From contig DXCT01000054.1 of NCBI GenBank assembly GCA_019115865.1, forward strand, positions 29,848-93,847: a DNA stretch of 64,000 nt. Reading direction: 5' to 3'. Position 1 is the first letter of the stretch. Each line of letters begins with the position of its first letter. Below the pieces are notes generated by a model that did not search any database, had not been told where the DNA came from, and saw only the letters and a program-made list of their open reading frames with translations. This DNA is from Candidatus Yaniella excrementavium (GTDB lineage: Bacteria > Actinomycetota > Actinomycetes > Actinomycetales > Micrococcaceae). Shown here in pieces: positions 7,582-15,850 of the stretch. The translations under genes and the position numbers were made by a program.

Positions 7582-8456
7582 TAGCCGTCACCCCGTGCCA
7601 TCCAGCGGCGCATGCCTTTGCGTCGTCGAGTGTTTGTGTAGATGAATTGGAAGTCTCGGCGCGTACCGTATTCTGGTATGCGATGGGAGGCGTAGTCGAT
7701 TTTTTTATACGGTTCAAACTGCACATAAAGCGGCCGGGAAAAGTCATCGACATGTACCACTTGGGCACCGTCAGCAGCCAGACGCTGAGCCATGAAGAGA
7801 TCGGCGCCGCAGTTGATGACCACGGTATGAAAATGGTGGCGAGCTGCAGCAACCGTGTCGTCCAATAGCACGGAGTTTAGCGGGTTAGCACCATGCCGCT
7901 GTAACAGTAGGGTAACGTCCTCCCAGATTGGTGCATTGAGTAAATAGATGTGGGGTGATGGCAGTGCAAGGTCAAAGTCCAGCACTTCGACGCTGTTATC
8001 GGTGGCATCCAGAATCGTGTCGGTGAGTGCCCCAGAAGCATCGGCATCGAGTAGGAGGGTGCCACTGGCTGCGATGCCGGTTGTGGCATAAGCCATGGCA
8101 GCCGCGAGCAAAGGGTAATGATCGTGACTAGTTTGGACGGTGGCCCACACCGTGTTGTGTGCAACCCGTGGAAAGCATTGTGACACCAGCCAGTATTCGA
8201 ACGTGGCTTGCTGTTCTGGGTAGTTCCACTGTTTGTCGTCAGCGTAGAGGGTAGAGCCGCAGACTTGAACGTAAACGACCGTGTTTGTATCTTCCGCCTC
8301 CGAAGGTTCGGCAAGGTCCAGACCCAGCGCGGCGACGACCGCGTAAACAAATTCGGTAGCCGGACCGGTTGCGTCATGGGTCTCGATTAGGACCGGCCGT
8401 AGGCTATACGACGCTGTTGCTTTGTGCCTTCGGAATCTACGTTGCGTGGTTGTCAT
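7581..8456 (-). CDS. Ssd/CpaE-like Tad locus protein with degenerate P-loop
   Basis: In actinobacterial Tad loci the gene before tadA encodes a CpaE/MinD-like protein (Ssd, septum-site-determining type, TadZ role). This 291-aa protein sits in that position. The strand usually ending in a GGxGxS/T P-loop reads VWATVQTSHDHYPLLAAAMA here: the helix after the loop is kept but the glycine-rich loop and lysine are gone. The next motif, LLLDADASGALTD, matches the conserved LLVDAD of the family. The C-terminus is basic (RRRKGMRRWMARG). I infer a non-ATP-binding scaffold. The family call rests on position and this partial match. It is the first gene of the operon. Confidence 0.65.
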   Translation of the reverse strand: MTTTQRRFRRHKATASYSLRPVLIETHDATGPATEFVYAVVAALGLDLAEPSEAEDTNTVVYVQVCGSTLYADDKQWNYPEQQATFEYWLVSQCFPRVAHNTVWATVQTSHDHYPLLAAAMAYATTGIAASGTLLLDADASGALTDTILDATDNSVEVLDFDLALPSPHIYLLNAPIWEDVTLLLQRHGANPLNSVLLDDTVAAARHHFHTVVINCGADLFMAQRLAADGAQVVHVDDFSRPLYVQFEPYKKIDYASHRIPEYGTRRDFQFIYTNTRRRKGMRRWMARGDG

Positions 8457-8564
8457 GCATCAAGCATCAACCAGCCAGCGCTTTGCAAATTGAGTGTAGG
8501 ACCGCATTGTGGATAAGCACTGCGATCTCAATGTTGTGTGGATGCCTAGCTGTGAGGATCAGTG

Positions 8565-9386
8565 TTAGCCGGTACGGTTAACGCCGTGCAAATCGATACT
8601 CGGATGGTCTGGGTCAAAGAATGCTGTTGGAACGGGTTGAGTGGCATCCCAGTCGGAAATATCGATGATGTACCGCGGATCCCAGGGTTCTGCCCACCCG
8701 AGTAATTCCAACACTCGGTCAAGAATCATTGCGGTGAAACCCCACACCAGGGTGCCACCAACGGTAAAAGCGGGTGTCCCGTAGCGGTGTTTTGCTGAGC
8801 GATCACTGGCCACTGCTGTTACTCGCAGTTTCGGATTCACCAGGTCACCTACCGGTACGCGGAACACTCTGGTTGCTTCTGCGGTGGTGATCATTTCGTT
8901 GTCGTCAGGATGTTGCCACCAGCCCAGCACCGGTGTCACCTGAAAGTTGGAGACCGGTAGCGGCAACACCGGCAGCGTCCCGATGGTAATGATGCCTTGC
9001 GGATCAACGCCGGTCTCCTCTTGTGTTTCGCGAATCGCACAGGCGGTCGCATCGACGTCGTTGGGCTCGAGTCCGCCCCCGGGAAAAGATACTTGACCAG
9101 GATGATTGCGCAACGCCATGGACCGTTGGGTGAGCAAGACGTCGAGTTCTTTCGGGACGATGGTTCGGTCAAACGTCGCTGGACGGTCGTCCATGGAGCC
9201 AAATAACAGCAGCACCGAGGCGTGTCGTGGATTGACCAGCGAGGCCACATCGTATGGCCAGGCCCTATCGTGAGCAGGCAGGGCTGCAGCGGGCGACACG
9301 CTCACCCGATGCACAATATTCCGGTCAACTTCACCGTAAGTATGTACCAGTGCCAGCAGATCTGCCAGCGCACCTTCGAGTTGCAT
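8565..9386 (-). CDS. NUDIX hydrolase, CoA diphosphatase type
   Basis: The protein of 273 aa carries the UPF0035 signature of coenzyme A pyrophosphatases, LLTQRSMALRNHPGQVSFPGG, directly before the Nudix box ending in RETQEETGV. Family members cleave CoA and its derivatives to 3',5'-ADP and phosphopantetheine. The ORF track uses GTG 9398; ATG 9386 is preferred because it has GGGAGG just upstream and overlaps the nth stop as TAATG. It is co-transcribed with nth. The C-terminal 100 residues follow the family pattern (YGTPAFTVGGTLVWGFTAMIL). Confidence 0.92.
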   Translation of the reverse strand: MQLEGALADLLALVHTYGEVDRNIVHRVSVSPAAALPAHDRAWPYDVASLVNPRHASVLLLFGSMDDRPATFDRTIVPKELDVLLTQRSMALRNHPGQVSFPGGGLEPNDVDATACAIRETQEETGVDPQGIITIGTLPVLPLPVSNFQVTPVLGWWQHPDDNEMITTAEATRVFRVPVGDLVNPKLRVTAVASDRSAKHRYGTPAFTVGGTLVWGFTAMILDRVLELLGWAEPWDPRYIIDISDWDATQPVPTAFFDPDHPSIDLHGVNRTG

Positions 9387-10168
9387 TAGGCCTCCCACTC
9401 ATAACCGGCGGCTCGCAGGTCAGCACGCGAGGCACCCGCAACGAGCGCCTCGTGGATGTGTTCGCGTCCAGGTGCTAATTCGTAAGAGAGGAGCTCTCGG
9501 GCTGCTTGTGGGTTGATTTCACCGATCCCGGCAGAAGGGCACCACTTTGCTACCGGACACGCCCCACAGGCCGGACGTCGGGCGTGACAGACGCGTCGCC
9601 CCAAGAAAATCATACGATGTGACAATTCAGTGTAATCCTTGGGTTCAAATAGCTCAGCAATCTCTCGTTCGACCACATTCGCATTGGTCGATTCCGTCCA
9701 GCCAAAGCGTTTGGCTAGTCGAATGACGTGTGTATCGGTTGTAATTCCAGGCACGCCAAAAACATTGCCCAGCACAACGAAGGCTGTTTTGCGCCCCACA
9801 CCCGGCAGTTTCACTAACTGTTCCAGCGTGGCTGGCACTTCACCGTCATGTTCTTCGACCAGCGCTTGAGATAGGCCTAATAAGGAACGTGTCTTGTTTT
9901 TGTAGAACCCAGTGGGACGAATAAGTTCCTGCAGCGTAGTTTCCTGTGCCTGCGCCATCGCAGCAGCATCTGGGTATCGTGCAAAAAGCGCAGGCGTTAC
10001 AGAGTTCACCCGAATATCAGTAGTTTGGGCACTCAGTACCGTTGCCACCAACAGTTCAAAAGGGTTGGAGAAATCTAGTTCGGCGTGTGCATATGGAAAC
10101 GTCTCACCTAGCACCCGATACATTTTGCGCGCCCTGCGCTTCTTGGCTAATAGCGTTTCGTCTGTCAC
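9386..10168 (-). CDS. nth: Endonuclease III
   Basis: Nth is a bifunctional DNA glycosylase/AP lyase that removes oxidised pyrimidines. The 260-aa protein has the helix-hairpin-helix [17 protein letters not shown] with the catalytic Lys, then [12 protein letters not shown] with the catalytic Asp. The C-terminal [4Fe-4S] cluster cysteines are in [17 protein letters not shown]. The start is GTG 10168 with AGGGA upstream. It is followed by the Nudix gene with a 1-nt overlap, an order common in Micrococcales. Slightly long C-terminal extension compared with the E. coli enzyme. Confidence 0.97.
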   Translation of the reverse strand: MTDETLLAKKRRARKMYRVLGETFPYAHAELDFSNPFELLVATVLSAQTTDIRVNSVTPALFARYPDAAAMAQAQETTLQELIRPTGFYKNKTRSLLGLSQALVEEHDGEVPATLEQLVKLPGVGRKTAFVVLGNVFGVPGITTDTHVIRLAKRFGWTESTNANVVEREIAELFEPKDYTELSHRMIFLGRRVCHARRPACGACPVAKWCPSAGIGEINPQAARELLSYELAPGREHIHEALVAGASRADLRAAGYEWEA

Positions 10169-10316
10169 GAACGTCCCTTTCTTGGCCGATGCTGGCGTTC
10201 GACCAGGTTCTCTAGTTCATCTTAGGCCGAGGACGGCGTCCACCGTCGTACCGTTGCCGCCTGCGGCTTTCAGACCGCTCATCGCACATTTGATAGCCGT
10301 TCAGCGCACCTACGGT

Positions 10317-10345
10317 TTGAATGGGCCTTCAAAACGACTTAGCAT
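10317..10345 (+). promoter_or_regulatory. Predicted acs promoter
   Basis: TTGAAT and TAGCAT are separated by exactly 17 nt, a good sigma-70-type pair. The predicted transcription start is near 10352, giving a leader of about 34 nt before the acs ATG. Seen in sequence; activity is inferred. Confidence 0.5.
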
Positions 10346-10354
10346 AACCCTAGA

Positions 10355-10370
10355 TGTGACTACGATCACG
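10355..10370 (+). promoter_or_regulatory. Putative GlxR/Crp operator in acs leader
   Basis: TGTGA-CTACGA-TCACG matches the Crp/GlxR consensus TGTGA-N6-TCACA at 9 of 10 defined positions. It lies just downstream of the predicted start site, a position that would suit repression. A glxR-like gene is 5.5 kb away. Confidence 0.55.
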
Positions 10371-10385
10371 AACTTAAGGAGCCTC

Positions 10386-12365
10386 ATGGTCACCACGCAT
10401 GAACAGGAAACCACCCAGCGAGCCCGCGACTTGTACGTACAAGCAGAGAAAAACCAACTGGATTACTGGGCGGAGCGTGCCCGCAACGAAGTCTATTGGG
10501 ACACCCCTTTTACCGAAGTACTCGATTGGTCCAACCCACCGTTTGCTCGATGGTTTGCAGATGGCACCACCAACGCTTGCTACAACGCCGTAGATCGCCA
10601 CGTTGAAGCCGGCAACGGAGATCGGGTCGCGCTCTACTTTGAAGGCGAGCCCGGTGACACAGACGCCGTGACGTACGCTGACCTTCAAGCTCGAGTGTCC
10701 CAGGCAGCCAATGCGCTGGAATCCTTAGGCGTGACCAAGGGCGACCGGGTAGCTATCTACCTGCCGATGCTGGTTGAATCCGTTGTTTCGATCTTGGCGT
10801 GCGCCAGAATTGGTGCGGTGCACTCCGTTGTCTTCGGCGGGTTCTCTGCCGAAGCACTGCGTTCGCGGATCGATGATGCTGAAGCAAAGGTGGTTATCAC
10901 AGCCGATGGCTCATTCCGTCGTGGCAAACCCAATATGCTCAAGCCCATTGTGGACGACGCCTTGGCGCGAGAAGGTCACACGGTCGAACACGTTCTCGTG
11001 GTGAACCGCAATAAGGCTGAGATCAACTGGGTTGATGGGCGCGACCAATGGTTCCATGAAGTCGTTGCCGGTCAGCCAACCACTCATGAAATCACTTGGC
11101 ACGAAGCCGAACACCCGCTGTTTATTCTCTACACTTCAGGAACAACCGGTCAGCCGAAAGGTATTCTGCACACGACCGGCGGCTATCTGACGCAAGTCAC
11201 AGCAACAGCACGTGACACCTTCGATCTGCAGCCAGAAACCGACGTATTTTGGTGCACCGCCGACGTCGGCTGGGTGACCGGACACTCTTACATTGTGTAC
11301 GGCCCCATGTCCAATGGCGCCACTCAGGTACTCTACGAAGGCACCCCGGACACGCCGCATCGTGGCCGCTGGTGGGAAATCGTTGAAAAATACGGCGTCA
11401 CCATCCTGTATACTGCACCGACTGCTATTCGTAGTGCTATGAAGTGGGGTCGCGATATCCCCGACCGTCATGATCTGTCTTCGATTCGGCTCTTGGGGTC
11501 GGTTGGTGAGGCGATCAATCCTGAGGCTTGGGATTGGTACCGTGAAGTCATCGGCGACAACAATGGCGCGGGAACCCTCGAGGATGACGGCACCGTTACC
11601 CCTGGTCCACGCCAAGAGCATCCTGTGCCGATTGCCGATACTTGGTGGCAGACGGAAACCGGAGCACATATTCTCACCCCCTTGCCTGCTTTGACCCCCG
11701 ATGAACTCAAGCCGGGGTCAGCACAGCGCGCGGTACCTGGCATTTCTGTGGATGTGGTCGACGATAATGGTCAGACCATGCAAGACACCAGCCAGGGCTT
11801 CTTGGTGATCCGTGAACCGTGGCCAGCCATGGCACGTACCATTTGGGGCGATGACGATCGCTTCGTAAAGACGTACTGGTCGCGCTTTGACGACATGTAT
11901 TTCGCTGGTGATGGCGCTCGCTTCGACGAGGACGGCGATATCTGGTTGCTGGGTCGAGTCGACGATGTTATGAATGTTTCTGGTCACCGTCTGTCTACGA
12001 CAGAAATTGAATCTGCACTGGTTTCTCATGAACTGGTTGCCGAAGCAGCTGTAGTTGGTGCTGCCGATGCAACAACCGGCCAGGCGATTTATGGTTTTGT
12101 CATTTTGACTGATGACGCCGTCGGCACCGACCCGCAAGAAGCTGAACAGCAGTTGCGTAACCACGTGGGATCAAACATCGGGCCGATTGCCAAGCCAAAA
12201 CGAATTCTGGTCACCACTGACTTGCCGAAAACCCGCTCCGGCAAGATTATGCGTCGTCTACTCAAGGATGCTGCAGAGGGCCAGACCGAAGCCGATCCAA
12301 CCGCGCTGGCAACGCTCGCCGATCCCGCAGTAATGGAAGAAATCTTATCGGGCATGCAACGCTAA
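10386..12365 (+). CDS. acs: Acetyl-CoA synthetase
   Basis: Acs activates acetate to acetyl-CoA through acetyl-AMP. The ORF track frame starts at 9912, but the real start is ATG 10386, preceded by AAGGAG and starting MVTTHEQETTQRARDL; the upstream part is a shadow of nth. The protein has 659 aa. Motifs are YTSGTTGQPKG, DVGWVTGHSYIVYGP, TWWQTETGAH, the hinge region SGHRLSTTEIES and the C-terminal acetylatable lysine in PKTRSGKIMRRLLKD. A predicted promoter and GlxR site lie directly upstream, and a strong terminator follows. It is transcribed alone. Confidence 0.97.
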   Translation: MVTTHEQETTQRARDLYVQAEKNQLDYWAERARNEVYWDTPFTEVLDWSNPPFARWFADGTTNACYNAVDRHVEAGNGDRVALYFEGEPGDTDAVTYADLQARVSQAANALESLGVTKGDRVAIYLPMLVESVVSILACARIGAVHSVVFGGFSAEALRSRIDDAEAKVVITADGSFRRGKPNMLKPIVDDALAREGHTVEHVLVVNRNKAEINWVDGRDQWFHEVVAGQPTTHEITWHEAEHPLFILYTSGTTGQPKGILHTTGGYLTQVTATARDTFDLQPETDVFWCTADVGWVTGHSYIVYGPMSNGATQVLYEGTPDTPHRGRWWEIVEKYGVTILYTAPTAIRSAMKWGRDIPDRHDLSSIRLLGSVGEAINPEAWDWYREVIGDNNGAGTLEDDGTVTPGPRQEHPVPIADTWWQTETGAHILTPLPALTPDELKPGSAQRAVPGISVDVVDDNGQTMQDTSQGFLVIREPWPAMARTIWGDDDRFVKTYWSRFDDMYFAGDGARFDEDGDIWLLGRVDDVMNVSGHRLSTTEIESALVSHELVAEAAVVGAADATTGQAIYGFVILTDDAVGTDPQEAEQQLRNHVGSNIGPIAKPKRILVTTDLPKTRSGKIMRRLLKDAAEGQTEADPTALATLADPAVMEEILSGMQR

Positions 12366-12393
12366 AGTTTTCCGCCGCAGTATCGGGCATCGC

Positions 12394-12437
12394 AAACGAC
12401 TCGGCCGCAACCAGATTTGGTTGCGGCCAAGTCGTTT
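12394..12437. terminator. Terminator downstream of acs and metS
   Basis: AAACGACTCGGCCGCAACC and GGTTGCGGCCAAGTCGTTT form a 19-bp stem (one mismatch) around the loop AGATTT, ending in a T run on both strands. It lies between convergent acs and metS and can serve both. Confidence 0.88.
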
Positions 12438-12451
12438 ACTTTTCCAATCAG

Positions 12452-12598
12452 TTATATTTGATGACGCTGGAGTTGTTCATCACCGAATTCGCCGGAGAGT
12501 TCATCCGGGTTACGTTGCAAGTGGATCACTGCGGAGATAATGCCGCCAAAAACGGTGACACATGCAATGACCATCATGATGATTGCGATGGCACTCAT
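12452..12598 (-). CDS. metS: MetS family NSS transporter small subunit
   Basis: This 48-aa gene is missing from the ORF track. It encodes one hydrophobic helix (AIAIIMMVIACVTVFGGIISAVI) followed by a charged tail HLQRNPDELSGEFGDE. Such proteins follow the large subunit of methionine/alanine NSS importers (MetP-MetS in Corynebacterium), where both are needed for uptake. The ATG overlaps the transporter stop as ATGA and has an AGGAGG ribosome binding site. The pairing is strong support for the call. Confidence 0.87.
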   Translation of the reverse strand: MSAIAIIMMVIACVTVFGGIISAVIHLQRNPDELSGEFGDEQLQRHQI

Positions 12599-14220
12599 GA
12601 CTTCGCCTCCTGTCCTATGTCGTTAGCAGCGTGTTTACCGGGGGCAAGACTATCGTCACCCAGCGGGTATTCGTTTTCGGATTGTTCGGTGTAAAGTGCT
12701 GAGTCCTTTGCCCACGGCAGCAACGACACAATAAACCCGATCACGATCAGGCTGACCGCCATACCCCAACCAAACGTATTAATGTACCAATTTGGCATTG
12801 CCCCGTATGGTTCATCGGCAGTCATCTGGCCGATGAATTCCAGTACCAAGGTGTAGCCCAACACGAGCGGCAGGACGAGCCCAATCAGGAACTTATAGAC
12901 GGTACCCAGCCGGAAGGAGGATACCTTGTTGAGGTGCTCCACCATACGGCCCAAACGCCGCAGCAGCCACGAGACAGACACGACAGCGACCAATGCTGCA
13001 GCGACGATGCCGAACTGATTGACGAAGTAGTCAGAGACATCCAGCAGGTGCAGGCCCGACGTCGTGCCAAAACCAACCAATGACAGCAGGGCTAGCGCCA
13101 CACCGAAGGTCGAGACGACGGTCAACCGCGACCAACCGGTTTTGTCTTTGACCGCGGACAGCGTAACTTCCAGAATCGAAATCATCGAGGTAAAGCCTGC
13201 AAACAGCAACGAGCCAAAAAACAGGACCCCGATAATTGGTCCCAGCCCCAGCGGTGCCTGGGAAATAATTTCAGGAAATGCCACGAATGCCAATCCGATA
13301 CCTGATTCCACAACGTCACCAACTGCGACGCCAGAGGCCTGAGCCATGAACCCAAGGGCTGAGAAGACGCCAATACCTGCCAAAATCTCAAATCCAGAGT
13401 TGGAGAAGCCAACAACCATGCCCGAGCCCGTCAGGTTCGTGCGTTTCTTCAAATAGGACGAGTAGGTAATCATGATGCCGAAACCAACCGACAATGAGAA
13501 GAAAATCTGACCGTAGGCCGCAACCCATACTCCGGGATCAAGCAGGGCTGCCCAATTTGGTGTGAACAGTGCATCCAAGCCGGTCAGTGCCCCTTCGAGG
13601 GTCAAGGAGATTCCGACCAGGATCAAAAACATGACGACCAATACAGGAATACCGATTGCCGAGGCGAGACCTATGCCTCGACGAACCCCGATGCCCAAAA
13701 CAATCAACACTGCCACCCAGATTGCCAGCATTGGCCAGAAGACCCCCGGCACGATAGTGAAGTCCAGGGCTGGAGTGTCTGATACCTGGAGATACTCGTC
13801 AAAGAAGAATGCGTTTGCATCGTCGCCCCAGGCTTCTGTGGACGAGAAGAATATGTAGCTGGCCGCCCATCCGAGGATAGCCGCGTAGTAGAGGCCGATG
13901 ACCACACAGATCATGGCTTTCCACCAACCGATGGTTTCGGTCCACTTAGCTAGTCGGCGGAAGGCCAACGGCGGTGATCCTTTGAAGCGGTGGCCGATTG
14001 CGTAGTCGAAGAAGAGCAATGGGATACCAGCCGATAGCAACGCCACCAGATACGGAATAATGAAAGCTCCGCCGCCATTGTCATAGGCGATATACGGAAA
14101 ACGCCAAATATTCCCCAACCCGATAGCGGAGCCCATGGCGGCCAGGATGAATATCCAGCGACCACCAAACGCCTCGCGCGCGTTGGATCTCACTGGCGCC
14201 GAAGTAGTTTGAGAGGACAT
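12595..14220 (-). CDS. metP: Sodium-dependent amino acid transporter, NSS family (MetP-like)
   Basis: The 541-aa protein belongs to the neurotransmitter:sodium symporter family. The Na+ site of TM1 is visible as AAMGSAIGLGNIWRFPYIAYDNGGGAF, and about 12 transmembrane segments follow. The protein ends with a charged tail (YTEQSENEYPLGDDS). Linked to the 48-aa MetS gene by a 4-nt overlap, it likely imports methionine or alanine with sodium, as in Corynebacterium MetPS. Substrate is inferred from the partner gene only. The start ATG 14220 has a GGGG element 5 nt upstream. Confidence 0.9.
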   Translation of the reverse strand: MSSQTTSAPVRSNAREAFGGRWIFILAAMGSAIGLGNIWRFPYIAYDNGGGAFIIPYLVALLSAGIPLLFFDYAIGHRFKGSPPLAFRRLAKWTETIGWWKAMICVVIGLYYAAILGWAASYIFFSSTEAWGDDANAFFFDEYLQVSDTPALDFTIVPGVFWPMLAIWVAVLIVLGIGVRRGIGLASAIGIPVLVVMFLILVGISLTLEGALTGLDALFTPNWAALLDPGVWVAAYGQIFFSLSVGFGIMITYSSYLKKRTNLTGSGMVVGFSNSGFEILAGIGVFSALGFMAQASGVAVGDVVESGIGLAFVAFPEIISQAPLGLGPIIGVLFFGSLLFAGFTSMISILEVTLSAVKDKTGWSRLTVVSTFGVALALLSLVGFGTTSGLHLLDVSDYFVNQFGIVAAALVAVVSVSWLLRRLGRMVEHLNKVSSFRLGTVYKFLIGLVLPLVLGYTLVLEFIGQMTADEPYGAMPNWYINTFGWGMAVSLIVIGFIVSLLPWAKDSALYTEQSENEYPLGDDSLAPGKHAANDIGQEAKS

Positions 14221-14349
14221 GTTTACCCCTTGTTGGACAGGTGATGTTAGTCGAAGTCATGAGTGACTTACACCACTCAGGTTACGCCGTGTTGCCCTCC
14301 AGAACAATCACCACGACACATCCAACCCCAGCTTTAGGCTCCAGGTCAG

Positions 14350-15546
14350 CTACTGCAAGCACTCCCCTGTCGAAACCGGCTCAGATAATTGGGACGCACC
14401 ATCCACGTATCCCGATATTTCCTCTGCTGTCAGCGCGTAGCCAACCTCGGTATCAGAGGCACGGGCAAAAATAACACCTGCTACGAAGCCTTCGTCATCG
14501 ATGAGCGCTCCGCCGGAATTGCCTTGACGCACATCTGCCGACACCTGGTACACATCGCGCAGCTGCGGATTCTCGTCGTAAATATTGGCAACGGACGCGG
14601 GGCCTCGCGCCTGAACTTCCGCACCGGTAATCTGATGGGGTCCACCTGAAGGGTAGCCCAGCACAAAGGCTGGCTCTCCGGGGTCGATAACATCACCAAA
14701 TTCCACCGCGGGCAAGTCGGCCTCAGGTAGTGCTATCACTGCAACGTCAACTTCAGGGTCAAAGGCCACAACTTCACCGGTGAAAAGCTGCCCGTCATGG
14801 CTTTCTACCTGTGGCTCCTCCACACCAGCTACCACATGTGCATTGGTCAGCACCCGGTCATCTGTCAAAGCAAAACCAGATCCTGTTTGGCTCTGACCGC
14901 ATCCGTATGCGCTGCCGGTAATCCGGACCGAAGACTCACTAGACTCTTCTACTGACGTCGTCGGTACGGGTCGAGTCTGGTCTACTTCTGGAGTATCTTC
15001 TTCATCCGCTAAATCCAGCTCGGGCAGCTCTGAAGAATTCAGTACATCCGCTCGAACATCAGCTATCCAGACTCTTGCACCCTCGGGCGTGAGTGCCGTC
15101 GTAGTCGCAACGATCCGCGAGTTCTTCAACACACTGGTAATACCGGGTACGCCAATTGAAGCTACTGAGAAAGCGATAAGTGAAATCAGCAGCCCGGCGA
15201 CGAGGGTATTGCCGATGGCTCCCAAAAATTTATCGATGGTTCGCATGACCGGATGACTGATGTGGAGCCGCAGTCGCCCACCGATCTTCCGCCCCAACCA
15301 CATGCCGAGCCAAATCAGTAGGGCAGTGACAGCCACCATCGTGATAATCCGGATAACCCCGGCCGGGACAAGTTCAACAATAACCGGCATAAGAAACAGC
15401 CCGCCAAATACGCCGGCGATAGCACCGATGACTGTCCCCATAGTGACCCAAAAGCCACGGCGAAAACCGATGACGACGACAACGACGAGCACAAGGACAA
15501 GTGCCCAGTCAATCAAGGAGAACCCTATAATGAGCCACCGTCCCAT
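14350..15546 (-). CDS. MarP-type membrane serine protease (CvpA + trypsin domains)
   Basis: MarP of M. tuberculosis is a periplasmic protease needed for acid resistance. This 398-aa protein has the same layout: an N-terminal CvpA-like domain with four transmembrane segments (from WALVLVLVVVVVIGFRRGF to residue about 140), a Ser/Glu-rich linker and a trypsin-like domain. The catalytic triad is His in TNAHVVAG, Asp in DVDVAVIALP and Ser in RQGNSGGAL. Two cysteines, YGCGQ and GECLQ, match the disulphide pair of MarP. The start at ATG 15546 lacks a clear ribosome binding site; a TTG eleven codons in (LIDWALV) is an alternative. Transcribed alone or with the NSS genes downstream. Confidence 0.88.
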   Translation of the reverse strand: MGRWLIIGFSLIDWALVLVLVVVVVIGFRRGFWVTMGTVIGAIAGVFGGLFLMPVIVELVPAGVIRIITMVAVTALLIWLGMWLGRKIGGRLRLHISHPVMRTIDKFLGAIGNTLVAGLLISLIAFSVASIGVPGITSVLKNSRIVATTTALTPEGARVWIADVRADVLNSSELPELDLADEEDTPEVDQTRPVPTTSVEESSESSVRITGSAYGCGQSQTGSGFALTDDRVLTNAHVVAGVEEPQVESHDGQLFTGEVVAFDPEVDVAVIALPEADLPAVEFGDVIDPGEPAFVLGYPSGGPHQITGAEVQARGPASVANIYDENPQLRDVYQVSADVRQGNSGGALIDDEGFVAGVIFARASDTEVGYALTAEEISGYVDGASQLSEPVSTGECLQ

Positions 15547-15850
15547 CGACCGTTCTTGAGGTGGTTATCGTGCACTAAGCGTATCCGGTTTTCATCTTGT
15601 CTCAGAATGGCCTTGCCGATAGCGTAGTATTTTGGCTGAATTTTGGACTATCGTGGAGGAACAATTCGTCATCGGTTGTGACGATTTCCACATGGCCTTC
15701 TACATTCGATAGAATCGGCCAGAAGCCCACACCGAAACCCACTAGAATCTATGTGCCCGATTCGGTATGCATCAGCATTTCACAATTCGCTACGCAGTTT
15801 CGGCCAAAGAATGAAGTCGGCCCACAAGGCCAGTAAGGAAACTACAAACC
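15547..15850. other. Divergent intergenic region, marP / glxR
   Basis: This 304-nt gap separates divergent genes. It holds the glxR ribosome binding site (AAGGAAACTACAAACC), one putative Crp/GlxR operator at 15677-15692, and no convincing ORF. An 79-aa track ORF here (15597-15836) has no recognisable features and is not called. Confidence 0.6.
15677..15692 (+). promoter_or_regulatory. Putative GlxR/Crp operator upstream of glxR
   Basis: TGTGA-CGATTT-CCACA matches TGTGA-N6-TCACA at 9 of 10 defined positions, about 160 nt before the glxR start. It suggests autoregulation. One such site could still be chance. Confidence 0.4.

Noticed and set aside
7404-7868. 154-aa plus-strand ORF over tadA/ssd
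   Set aside because: It is antisense to real genes and has no family-like pattern.
8508-8516. Perfect DnaA box (TTATCCACA on the minus strand) upstream of the tad operon
   Set aside because: It is a single 9-mer with no cluster, no AT-rich unwinding region and no dnaA or dnaN nearby, so it is no evidence for an origin.
9912-10385. N-terminal 158 residues of the 817-aa track ORF containing acs
   Set aside because: This part is antisense to nth; acs begins at ATG 10386 with a good ribosome binding site and known Acs start sequence.
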